The notes under the pieces: model-generated
Told to the model about the DNA's origin: nothing
The model's database searches: none
What the model saw: the letters and a program-made list of their open reading frames with translations, nothing else
Shown here: one piece after another, positions 12,701-24,057 of the stretch
How the letters are laid out: the number at the start of each line of letters is the position of its first letter
Position numbering within the stretch: position 1 is the stretch's first letter
NCBI GenBank assembly: GCA_014549065.1
Contig: JACDOX010000226.1
Span: 1,002,288-1,066,287, forward strand
Length of the DNA stretch: 64,000 nt
Origin: Cardinalis cardinalis
Taxonomy: Eukaryota; Chordata; Aves; Passeriformes; Cardinalidae
Direction of reading: 5' to 3'
Position numbers and translations under genes: made by a program

Positions 12701-15700
12701 TNATATNNTAAAATAATAAATCAGCCTTCTGAGAACAGGGAATCAGATTCTCATCTCTCACCTCATCCTGGGGACCTCACAACACCACAGGATGCAGCTG
12801 CAGCCAGGGTTTGNTGTCAGGCTGGAAATGGAGCTTTGGCTGCTGTGTGATCTGCAGCACGGCTGGGCCTCATGGCAGTGCCACACTGCATCNAAGTTCA
12901 GGATGTGAGCACCAAAATGAGGATTTGGGACGTGTTCTTAAGCGTGTTCCCAATCCTGAGCTGATGCTGGTGTTTCAATGTAGGAACAAACAGTGAAAAA
13001 TCAAGTGAAACCCAAAAAGAAACTGAACCTCAGATCCCATTGCACAGGGAAAGGGGAAGCAAGACAAAGTTTGGATGAGACTAAACCAGTTCACACTTCT
13101 CAGAGCCCAGCCCTGTTCATTGTGCTCTGTGGATTTGGGACTCTGAGAGATGCTGAGATTATTTGATCTGTTTTGCAATAACAACAAGTGAACAAGGCAG
13201 CCAGACCATTTCCTAAAGGGGTGGTGTGTTTTGTGTGACTAAAGCAGACACGGCCTAATGAGTGCCTGAGTTAAGGCAATTCCCACTGCTGCTAGATTGG
13301 ATGTAGAANAGCAAATTAAAATGTAGCCTGTTTAAGTCTGCTGTGTGCACCTCTGAGTTTTGGAGAACAAAAATCCACCCGGCCTTCTTTCTGATTGAGT
13401 CCCAGCTTGGTTATGTTTGCAGCCTTGCTGCTCTTTATTTGCTGCCTCTGCTCAGCCAGCTGAAGGCTTTTCCAGCCTCAGATGAGGTGTTGTTGCTAAA
13501 TTACAGAAATCTGGCCTGATGCTGGAAAGCTAGAAGGAGGTGGTGCTGTTAGGTAAGCCATAATTTAGTGTATTCACTCAGGCCCCAGTAAATGTTTTGC
13601 CCCACTTGAAAATTCAGTATGTCTGGTGAGAAAAGACTGTTGGATAATAACAATACAGAAACTAGCTTCATCCTGGATCATTTCTGCCAGCTGGAAATNA
13701 GGGCTTGCTGGAGAGTAAAAGCACTTTTCAGCAGAGCTCTGCTAACCCAGATTCAATCCCCTTTTGCACAGGGTGGCTTGGTCATGCCAGAGGGATGGGG
13801 AGGCATATCTGGGTCTGGTGGTGNGTGGGGTGGCACGTTAGATCAGAGAGAAACCCCCCAAACTTCTCCACAGAGCTCCATTTGTTCCAGCTCCAGCCTT
13901 ATTTCTTGGTGTCAGTTTGTTATTGCTGCCTCCTACACGTTCCTTAGCACATTGGCCCTGCCGTGGTCTCTCCTGCTGCTTCAGAGTTGAGAAAATATCT
14001 CCTCGTGCCTGTGAGGTTGAACAGGGGGGCNTGGGAGGTGTGTTTATAAAAGATGGCTGGTTGAACTGTGTGGAGATTATAATTGGGCTTTATACCAGCT
14101 CAGGTAGCTCAGAATGGGTGTTTTCTGCAGATAATTTCAATTATATTTACTTTGTCCCACTGTCCAAGGAAATGGTTACCACAGCAAAAAGCCAAGATTT
14201 GTTTAATGTATATATCTCTCATTAAAAGCTAATGAAGAAGCCCTTCAGTAGCTCTGAAACAAAAAAAATGGGGAAAAGATGATAATAATAATAAAGGTTC
14301 AATAATGTTGTAAGTATGCTATTACTAATTTTGGAGGAATTTCAGCTAGGATTAAATTAGTCCCTTTGTTTTACTTAGTCCAGCAGCACCTTGGATTCAT
14401 TATAGGGAGAAAAATTGCAATTTGGCTGTGCTAGAAGAGGTTATTAAATATCTAGATCAGTAGACCACCAGAGCAGAGATAAGTGGAGAGTAAAAATCTG
14501 AGTGTTTCAATAATCATTAGGGATGCACCTTTTCTTCAGTTTTCTGAGGCTCTTTAGGGATGGGAGTTCAGCCTCAAATGACACAGGGAAAAGACCCCTG
14601 CTCTAATGGCANTAATGGTTTATTGGTTTAAAAGTCTGTGCCACAGGCCAGTGGCACTTTGGAAATGTTTTAAAGGAACTATTTACAGCAGATCTGGGAA
14701 TTTCCTCCGGTTTGAAGTCCTGGAAAACAGTGCTGAGGATTCCTGTGCTTGCCTGGTTTTGCTGAGCAGATCACCTTGGCATCAGAGCTGCAGATGAGTG
14801 GGAGGGGATGCCAGTGGGGACCAGGGGAGAATATTGAATATATGGCCCTGTGCTCACTGGGGAAGCTGCCAGGAGGCTGGGGAGGAGGAGGAGGGAGGCC
14901 TTTGGGATCAGCACCCAGGGAATATGTTGGTTTTCTGCTAGCTGCTCTGGGGGATGGATCATTGTTGCCTCCATCTGCTGCACTGAATGCTCAGCTCTTG
15001 CCCTGTATTTTTTTCCCTCCTTTCCCCACGAGNGCTGCTGATTCATTTGGAGAGCAGGGAGCCACACATATGTCAGCACTCGGAAAAGGCAGTGGGAGTG
15101 TTTGCTGAGATTGCTTTGGACATTCAACCTTCCAGGTGAAGCTGTTGGCAGCTTGCTGAAGAGTGAGAGCACCTCCTCTGGCCCATCATCCTTCTCCTCC
15201 TTTTCCATTTCCCATGGCACACACCCTGTGCCTATNCACCCATCCATCCCTTAGGCCCTGAGATAATTGCTGTGCCCTTCCTGTGTTAATTGGGAATTAA
15301 TCCCAGCTGAGTGATGGTTATTGGAAGTGGATATTAAATATTTGGTGGTGAGCTCTGGAGTGCTGCAGAGGAGTGACGTCTGTCAGGGTGTATCTGAGTG
15401 AATGCTGAGGTGGGGAGAATTGTTTGTTTATGCTGAGATGAGTCAGGATGTGGCAGGGTCAGGCCACCAGAGAAATGTCTGGGGGTGGCTGAGAACATGT
15501 AGGAATAAAGTGGGCTGTGAAGAAGAAACAGAACAAGGAGATTGTTAAGGGCTGAGGAACAGANGAATTTAAGGGAGAAGACAGAATGGGAGTTTAAAAG
15601 TGTGTGAGGAAGAAGAGTGGAGCAAAGTGTTTTGGAGCAAAAATAACATTTGCTAAACTGCTTAAGAATTAAAATTAGGTGGAGTGANTGAAGAAGCTGC

Positions 15701-16939
15701 TATAAAACTAAGCAGTCATGAAATTGAGGAAGTAGTTACCACAAATATCACACAAAGAGAGGCATGGAGGNCTTGGGAAGATGTTATTTGGCAAGAATTT
15801 TCCTTAAATTTAATCATGTGTGTAATATTTCCCACAGGAGTGATGAAATCTTTATGTTCCCAGGCTGAGGAGTCTCTTGAGGACTCTGGCATGGTAGTCC
15901 CTGGTGAGGGATGAGGCAGAGCTTTGCCTCAGAGCTCCCCAGAGCCCTGATGTGTGTCAGAGCCTCCCATCAGAGCTGGGCTTTGGGGGCAGGAGGAGCT
16001 CTGGGGCTCTTTGTGTCTCCTGCTGCTGCCATGGGTTTGGGGTGGCTGGAGANAAGTTCCTCAAGTTTTCAGCCTGCTGTAAAAAAAGTTATTTTTCAGC
16101 TGGTCCAGAGGCCTTGTGTTGAGCAATGGGATAACTTGAGCTTGGGGTCATTGCTCTTGATACCCAAAAGGGCTTTAGAGCCCTTCCCTGTTTTAAATTG
16201 TTATTATTAATCAGGTAATTCCTTGGGATAAATTGTCACCTCTGTGTGGTCTTTTGCTTTGCAGTTTGTAGTTTAAGCAGAAATGTTGTTTCTGCACTTG
16301 GTCAGAGGATGCCACATGGTCACAATGCTCTGCCTAACACCCCCTCCAAGCAGGCATGAATGAGATGTGAATTGCTGATATTTATGAGCGTGCTACACTA
16401 CAAAGTACTCTATAGCCTTTCTGTCATATGTTTCAAATGATTCCACTTCAACCAAACAAATTGTCCCAGCTTAATTTCCAAGAAATCATTGTCAAAATTG
16501 CTGAACCAGTTTAATTCTAAAGCACATATTTATACTGAGCTGCACAAAGCACACCACCAAGCGAGATTACAAATGGCAGAGAGGAGAGTTTAATCAGAAA
16601 TGAGATTAAATTGGAGAATGTGGAGTGTCAGTGATTGCTGCTGAGGCTCAGACAGGGTGTAAAGCCGTAGATTTTTCTTAGCAGGGCTCAGAATAGCACA
16701 CTTGAGGAAGCTGAGGAGCACATATGCCCTGGTGCTGACAGTGGGAGAACATGGAGCTGGCCTCAGAGCANGGGGCTGGGGTTGGGAGCAGGATGCTGCA
16801 ATGTTGTGTTGTGAAATGAGGTGGAAGAGGGAGGGAGGAAGGAAACCCAAGTGAGGATGGGAGACAGGAAATAAATGAGTTGGTGGGAGCTGGTGTGACC
16901 TGCCTGGCACCAGCACCTCTGAGGGGCTGGGAGCACAAA
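9717..16939. other. No gene seen; one solo LTR
   Basis: Apart from the LTR at 12459-12789 the sequence is ordinary AT-rich avian-type non-coding DNA. A short (ATA)n-like patch is near 14280-14295. Confidence 0.55.
12459..12789 (+). mobile_element. Solo LTR, ERVK-like subfamily A (shortened)
   Basis: It starts TGTCACTGATATTTTCTG and ends AACACCACA, with GGCCAATCACAGCC and AATAATAAA-type motifs in the usual order. It is flanked by GGATGT (12453-12458) and GGATGC (12790-12795), a 6-bp target duplication with one transition. At 331 bp it is shorter than its relatives because of internal deletions. Confidence 0.87.
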
Positions 16940-17320
16940 CCCTGAGAGGAGCCCCTGAGGGAGCTGGGGGTGCTCAGCCTGGAGAAAAGGAGACTCAGGG
17001 CTGCCCCCATCGCTCTCTGCAGCTCCTGAAAGGTGCCTGTGCTCAGCTGGGGCTGGGCTCTTTCTGCAGCAGCACTGACACAACCAGAGCACACAGCCTC
17101 GAGCTGCACCAAGGAAATACAGGCTGGAGATTGGGAAAAAGTTTTCATGGAAAGAGTGATAAAGTTCTGGAATGGCTGCCCAGGGAGGTGGTGGAGTCCC
17201 CATCCCTGGGTGTGTTTAATAAAGCCTGGATGTGGCACTGGGGGCCAGGGTTGAGTTGAGGAGTTGGGGCTGGGTTGGACTCGATGATCTTGGAGGTCTC
17301 TCCCAACCTGGTCATTCTGT
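16940..17320 (+). mobile_element. CR1 LINE 3' fragment
   Basis: Sense-strand CR1 3' sequence with the hallmark order GGTGCTCAGCCTGGAGAAAA, then CTGCCCAGGGAGGTGGTGGA, then GTTGGACTCGATGATCTTGG and CAACCTGGTCATTCTGT at the end. A long minus-strand open frame over this stretch (16678-17565) is antisense CR1 and not a gene. Confidence 0.9.
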
Positions 17321-19650
17321 CCTGCTCTGGCTGCTGAGGGCAGCTGGTTTGTCTTGAGGTTTTGGGCAAGCTCTGTGTTTGAGTGGAGGGCTTTGCCAGC
17401 TGTTAGNAAGGAGGTTTCTAAGGTGGCATTTCCCCATGGATGCAGGGTCTCCCCTGTGCTCTGGCAGTGAGTGCCATGGTGCTTATTGATACCAGGGTCA
17501 GTTTTAAATGCTGCCCACCCCAGCCTGCTCCAAGAGTGGCCTTTTTGTGCCATTCCTGGTTGCATTACAGGTGGATNGAGTGTCCCTGATCTGAACTATA
17601 AAACACTTGTATAAATATTATGTTTGTATCCAGAGCTGTTGTCCTGCACATCCAAGCCCTGGCTCTCTGTATGAAGGAGCACTGGTTGGGTGTGTGGAGG
17701 ANCAGGAGGAGACACAGTGTTGTCTGAATCTGTTTTTCAGGAAAATGTGCACTTGGCACAACTTCCCTCTTTTTGTATTGAAGGATGAACGCTTCAGGCT
17801 GATCATTTCAGCTGTAGGAGGAATGCTGAACCTCAAAATGGGATGTTTTGCCTTGGGGAAAGTTTTTTTTTTTTAAATTTAAACACTTTGGTGGTTTGTT
17901 TTGTTTTATTTCAAGTCATCCCTTGAGCATTGCTAAATAGGAAAGAATGGTACAAACCTGCTGTTGCTGCCACATTCCCCCTACAGAAGTCTGAAAAAAA
18001 TCCCCTAATTGAGAAGTGAGCAGATCCCTGCCCCCAACACTGAGATTATGTGCTGTTTTATAATCACTACAGGGACAAGCAAGGCATAGCAGCAGCTTCT
18101 TTTATTACAGATGAGCCAGGATGTGCTCAGTCATCTCCCAGGCCTGTATTAAATCTGGGCCACCTCTCCAAATTGCAGGTTGATGAGAAGNGCAGCCCAG
18201 GAGCAGCGCTCGTGTTTTGATGTGTAACACAGATTACAGCTGCTGCTGAGATGCTTGTGCTCCCTGCACTCTGAAGTGCACATCTTCAGGCCACCAAGGG
18301 GGTCTNGATTGTCCTTATTTATTTTTTATAAAGCATTAATGAGACAATTTAAGCCTTGCACTTCTGTGACCAGTTATTTCTCAGCTCTGTCTGTACTACC
18401 TTCTATTTTTTCTTGTAGCTCTTCAGTTTTGTGTTTCCTTCTAAAATTTATTCATTGGCTAATTCTTTCTTGCTGATCCATATTTCAGTGTACAACAGGG
18501 TTTAAAGTGGAGGTGGTGGTTGGGTTTAAAGGCTTATGACCCTTGTTTAGGGGATCTAAGCAGCACCAAGGATTCCTGACTGTTTGTAGTGCACACTTGC
18601 TTTGAGGGGAGAATGGAGAAGGATCTATTCTTTGGTGGACAATGTCCTCATGGAAAACTGACCCAAAAGTGCCAAATGGGACCAACACAGAAATGGCATA
18701 AATCATAGAGGAGACCTTGATGACTTACCTGGATTAACATGTCAGGGATGACAAATTCTGTGACTGTGTAAGGAGTGATGGTGAATAATTCACCTGAGGA
18801 ACAGCCTGCCTTGAGTTTTGGCACTCAAAACTCTGCTGCTTTTGAATTATCTCTGAAGTTGACTGAATATCCACTGTGTAAGGGTTTTTGTCCTGGGAAT
18901 GGGGTGGAACATCCTAGGAAGTGGGAGAAAAGCTCTAGCTCCTCTTAATGCTTGTTTGGTACCTCGAGGGATGTGGTGTTGCTGGGTCTGTGGCTGCAGG
19001 TGGGATTTCATGTGCAGGTGCTGTGGCTGTGTTTAAAGAACTATAAACTGTGGGNGGCTGCAAGCCAGCTGCTCAGCAGGTCTGGCTGCTTGTGCAGCAG
19101 AGGTGCCCATAATGGTGTGCTAAATTGGTTAAGAAAAGGTCAGGAATGTGTTATAATTCAAGAATCTCAATGTTTTGCGTGGAGGTATGACCAGTTTTCT
19201 GAAATGTCTCCCTTTTGCAAGAATTGTGCAAGCTGATAGTCAAAATTTTAAATAAATCATAAAGCAAAAGCTCCACAAAACTTCCTGACATGCCAACACC
19301 TGACTAACTCACTTCATATTCTGATTTTAGTTCATTTAGTCTGTGTCAATCAGCCACATATTAGATTGTNCAGCTGCTATTAAGAGCAAGTGTTGTGTTT
19401 TGGTCTTTAAAATGCTGGACAAGCACTTTAAAAACATTCACTGAATTTCAAATATGGCCATGGTAAAATTGGACCAAAGATTATATNGTCACTTCTCCCT
19501 AATATAGAATTATTAAAGCATATAAAGAGAGGAGCAGAGCTGGAGGCCAATGCATCATGTGATAGACTTTGTGTCAGGCCACTGAGGGAATGCTGCTCAT
19601 GGAGGACAGGGCAGAAGTGTTCCCTCCCAGGGAAACAAATTGGACAAAGT

Positions 19651-19967
19651 GGCAGAAAAGCTGGGCAGGGATTGAAGAGGGACAGAAAAGCTGGGCAGGG
19701 ATGGAAGCTGGGCAGGGATTGAAGGGGGGCAGAAAAGCCAGGCAGGAATGGAAGAGGGGCAGCAAAGCTGGGCAGGGATTGAAGGGGGCCAGAAGAGCTG
19801 GGTGGGATTGAAGGGAGGGCAGAAAAGCTGGGCAGGGATTGGAGAGGGACAGAAAAGCTGGGCAGGAGTTGAAGGGTGGCAGGAATGAAAGAGTGGCAGC
19901 AAAGCTGGGCAGAGATTGGAGAGTGACAGGAATGGAAGAGGGGCAGANGAAAGCTGGGCAGGAATTA
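19651..19967. repeat. Minisatellite, about 30-bp unit, about 10 copies
   Basis: A degenerate unit built on CAGAAAAGCTGGGCAGGGAT plus a GGA-rich spacer recurs with a mostly 30-base period (GCTGGGCA cores near 19660, 19690, 19708, 19768, 19828, 19858, 19903 and 19951, with variants GCCAGGCA and GCTGGGTG between). Open frames over it on both strands encode repeats only because the period is a multiple of three. Confidence 0.9.
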
Positions 19968-21251
19968 ATTAAAGAGTGGCCTCCAATTAGGGCAGAGGTT
20001 TGGTGGCTCCCAGCAAAGGGAGCTGGCAGGNGCAGCACAGCCCCAGCCGTGGCAAAGGGAGATGAAATAACAACTTTGTGCTGTGGAGAAATCCATGAGC
20101 ATCCCAGAGGGACCCATTAGGGCAGCAAACACTGGATGTGTCCTGCACTGGGAGGGCTGTGGGGAGTGGGGGATGGAGAACACAAGGGGGTATTAAGCTG
20201 TTTTACAGTCTGTCCTTAAGTGCAATGATTGCTGCAATGCCAAAATGCCACGCATAAAATGGGCTCTGATGTACTGAATGCATTTTCTGTGTAGCTCTTA
20301 AGAGGTGGCTTTGTCTGTGTATAACTAGAAAATGAAAATGTCAAGAAACATTTCAAGTGCCATTGCTGCTTAGGGAAATTATTAGCTTTGCACTGACTGA
20401 AAGGGGAGTTCTTCACCTGCCTGAGCCTGGACCCTCTCCTTGGGTTTATGTGGTGCCTTCCAGGAGCTCCAGAGCAGCAAGGTGCACGTTAATCTGTAAC
20501 CTGAGCTGGGGCTTTTACACCACGAGTGAGCCTGAGTCATTTGTGTAGTGCCAGCACCGACTGAAGGGTCTGAAAGAGCTGGGCTGCACGTGGGTGAGCA
20601 GAGCCATCAAAGCAGAGCTTTTTGTTGTGCTGCAAGCNTCTTAGGAAGGACATTTATTCAATTATTTTCTTTCCCTCCACTCTCCCCTGGAGCAGGGAGA
20701 CAAAAGGAAACAAAGACTGAAGAGTGAGACTATAATTTTGTGGCATTACAAGGACACTTACTTTGTTCAATTCCTTGCTTTTTTCCTCCTCAATATTGTT
20801 TCACACTACTTTTATTTCAAGTTGGTGCTTTAGCTCCTTGCAGATTGCACCCCTGAAAGGGTGACCTGGGTGAGTTNTGTGTAGTATGAGTTAAATATGG
20901 CAAGCAGCAAACTCTGCAAAGAGATGAAAAACTTTGCCTGTGCACACCAAGTTTATGAAAAGTCTCCACGAGAAAAAATTAGCACTTGAATCTCAAGAGT
21001 TTTATCAAATATTGGAGAAATTATCCTTATTCCATGCACAGGAACTGGTGGCAGAGACAACAGCAGCCTGACAGCTGCTGGGGANTGTGTGTGACCAGCC
21101 CAAGCCAGTCCTGTAGTCAGCAAATGGAATGTGTGGGGACTGATTTGAACCCCTCAGAGGAGGCTGTTACAGCTTTTAGCCTGTAAATCAGTGGGACACT
21201 GGGTTATTCTGCCTTTAAAGGAAATGGTGCCAAGGAGATCCTGTCGAGCTC

Positions 21252-21327
21252 TGAACTCAGAGCCCCCCACCAAGGGTGCTATTTAAAAATGAACTCACAG
21301 CCCCACCAAGGGTGCTGTTTAAAAATG
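21252..21327. repeat. Tandem duplication of about 38 bp
   Basis: A segment ending in GGGTGCTATTTAAAAATG (21252-21290) is repeated immediately (21291-21327) with three differences. Small local duplication, no known function. Confidence 0.85.
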
Positions 21328-21604
21328 ACTNCATCTGACCCAGCAGCAAACATGAGGACAGCCAGCTTGGTGTGAGTTACCACCTGCATCCCATGGAGAG
21401 ATGTGGGTTTGTGGTGGAGGATTCTTGCTGCCTTCTATCAGCCAGCCAGAANTGGATTATTCTGGAGGAACAAGAGGCAGACCCTGGCCTTTGTCAGCTG
21501 CAGGGCTGTTTTTCTCTGGTTAGCAGCCAGCAACTTGCTGTGCTGCTCTCCTGCTCCTCAGACAAATGAAACAGCAGTGAGGATGGAGAAAGAAGTGGCA
21601 GCAG

Positions 21605-21987
21605 TGTCACAGACATCTTTTATGAAAAATCCTTTCCTTAGGATTTCTCCTCCTGAGAAGCTGAGGGGCCTCAGGAACAAAATGTAAACAATGGTTATCT
21701 GCTGCTGTGGAATGCAACAGGTGCATCTGGGATTGGCCCATGTTGGATGTTTCTAATTAATGGCCAATCACAGTCAGCTGGCTCGGACAGAGAGCCAAAC
21801 CACAAACCCTTGTTATCATTCTTTGCTATTCTATTCTTAGCTAGCCTTCTGATGAAATCCTTTCTTCTATTCTTCTGGTATAGTTTTAATGTAATATATA
21901 TCATAAAATAATAAATCAGCCTTCTGAAACATGGAGTCAGATCCTCATCTCTTCCCTCATCCTGGGACCCCTGTGAGCACGGTCACA
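21605..21987 (+). mobile_element. Solo LTR, ERVK-like subfamily C
   Basis: It starts TGTCACAGACATC and ends CGGTCACA, with perfect CAGCAG target duplications at 21599-21604 and 21988-21993. A CCAAT motif (GGCCAATCACAG), a TATA-like region and AATAATAAATCAGCC near the 3' end mark an LTR promoter and polyadenylation layout. It is closely similar to the element at 58300-58684. Confidence 0.92.
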
Positions 21988-23361
21988 CAGCAGCACTGGA
22001 AGGAGATGCCCCTCAGATTGACATTTGCTTGGTAAGCCAGAAGATCCTGTGGAGTCCTGTGGGGATGGAAGTGGCAGTGCTGAGCTCTGCCATGGCAGGA
22101 GATGCATTCCCTCCCTTCTGTGATGACTGAAGTGGGAGCTGGGCTGTGTGCCAGACCTGTAGCCTGTGGCATTGGGCTGAAGAGATAAGAATTCACAGAA
22201 ATGTAGAGCACCATAAAGTGTACGAGAAAAATTGAAGTGACAAAGTTCTTCCAGTAGAACTTCCATAACTGGAAGCGTTTCAAACTGTTCCATCCTCCCT
22301 GATAACTGCAGGCAGCTTTCATGCTCCCTTCTTATCTTCTCCTGCCATGTATGCAATTATCAGACATGTTTGTTGGAAAAACTTCCTTGGTTGGGTTTTC
22401 TGTTCTGTGTGAAATCCTTACAGCCAAACTGAGTGTGCACATGGGGGTTTTCTCCCAGAGGTTTGAGCACTGATGTTTCCTGTCTCCGTATCTCAAACAC
22501 TGGTTGTAAATGGAGCAAGGTTTGTGGTTTACGGGCACCCAGAGTCCAGCGTGGTCAGTGTGCACCCACAAAAGCCACACAGTTGGTCTAAAAACCAAGA
22601 TATTGCTTGTTTGCAAATGCCTGATGTGGAGCTTTGCATATGCCAAGTGTTTTTGAAGGCATTCTGTCCTGCTAAAGAACAGCTTGGATGCTGAAATGCA
22701 GCTACTACTTCATTGGCAGAGTTTTCTGATGTATGAGGAAAACTTAAGATGAGCTGGGAAAACATCATTTGCCTCCTGTGATCCTCCCCCTGTGCTTGCT
22801 TTTCATGGAGTCATTCTGTCTTGTAGTGAGCTGAGCATTTTGGGGAAGGAAGCCCTGAATCCTTCAGCGGGGCCCTTGTGACTTCAGCAGGGATGAGAAT
22901 TTGGGATTTCACTGGTACCCAGCTCGAGGGATGCTGCTGCGTGGCTGTGGTACTGTGATAGTCCTGGTGCTCAGGAGCCACACCTGTAGATCTGTACTCT
23001 TTAAAAGCCCTCAGTTGCTCTCCTTTGCCAATGGATAAATTATTTGACTTCTTAGGCCATTAAAAATGATCTTAGTGTCATTTGTCATAGTTTCAAAAGA
23101 GCACTGCTAATCAACGGGTCATTCCTTCAAAATGAACCTGTCTAAACAGCAGGAGGGATGAGCAAGGTGTGATCCTGGCCCTATCACCATATATCATAAT
23201 TCTCATTTCTTCTTCCCATTCCTAGAAAGCAGGATTGTTGTTCACAACCAGAATTTGAGGATGTTTTGCTGGAACATGTTCCAATTTCTATGACAATCCC
23301 TTTACTGTGNTTTTTCTTGTTCTTGATGCTGTGGGTGGGATTAGAGGAGCTCAGGAGTAAA

Positions 23362-23379
23362 TGTGTGTGTGTGTGTGTG
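23362..23379. repeat. (TG)9 microsatellite
   Basis: Nine TG dinucleotides without interruption. Confidence 0.95.
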
Positions 23380-23645
23380 CCTGCTCTCCATCCCTCCTCA
23401 TGCTCCTCTGCTAGCAGAAGAAAAGGGAAAGGATAAAGTATAAATTTGCCAGATTAGGCTGATCTGATGAGTGTCATCAGGCTGACAGAGCTCTTCAGGA
23501 CAATTCAATAGGTGGGTTCAGTAAATTTTCCAAGCCCTGTATTTCAGAATGCATTCCACACTCCTCTGATGCCAGACTTGGGCATTGTGGCACTGCCAGC
23601 TGGGGGAACCCTGAGCAGCTCTGTAATTCTCTTTCCATGGAGGTG

Positions 23646-24057
23646 TGTCACTGTCATANTTTCTGAAAAACCCCTTCACCAGGATTTCTTCTCTTGGGAA
23701 GATGAGAAACCTCAGAGAAAAACCGATATTATCTCATTTGCTTCTCCCTGTTTTGCTGCTTTGGAATTTGATCTGGAGATCATTTANCAACAGGTGCATC
23801 TTTGATTGGTTCCATGTGAATTGTTTTTACTTAATGACCAATCACCATCAGCTGTGTTGGACTCTGAGGAGTCAGTCACGAGCTTTCATCATTCTTGTTA
23901 AGCTTTCTGTCTGTATCCTTTCTCTATTCTTTAGTATAGTTTTAGTACAGCATTCTTTTATATAATATAGATGATAAAATAATAAATTAGCCTTCTAAGA
24001 ACATGGAGTCAGATTGTCAATTCCTCCTTCGTCCTGAGGACCCCAGCAAATACCACA
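23646..24057 (+). mobile_element. Solo LTR, ERVK-like subfamily A
   Basis: It starts TGTCACTGTCATA and ends AATACCACA. CCAAT is at 23838-23842 and AATAAA at 23981-23986. The 6-bp duplications GAGGTG (23640-23645 and 24058-24063) are perfect. It is 412 bp long with no internal region. Confidence 0.93.

Noticed and set aside
16678..17565. 295-codon open frame on the minus strand
   Set aside because: Much of it is antisense to a CR1 3' fragment (16940-17320), and it has no start context, domain or splice signal.
19574..20038. Repetitive 154-codon open frame on the minus strand
   Set aside because: Translation of the 30-bp minisatellite; both strands are open.
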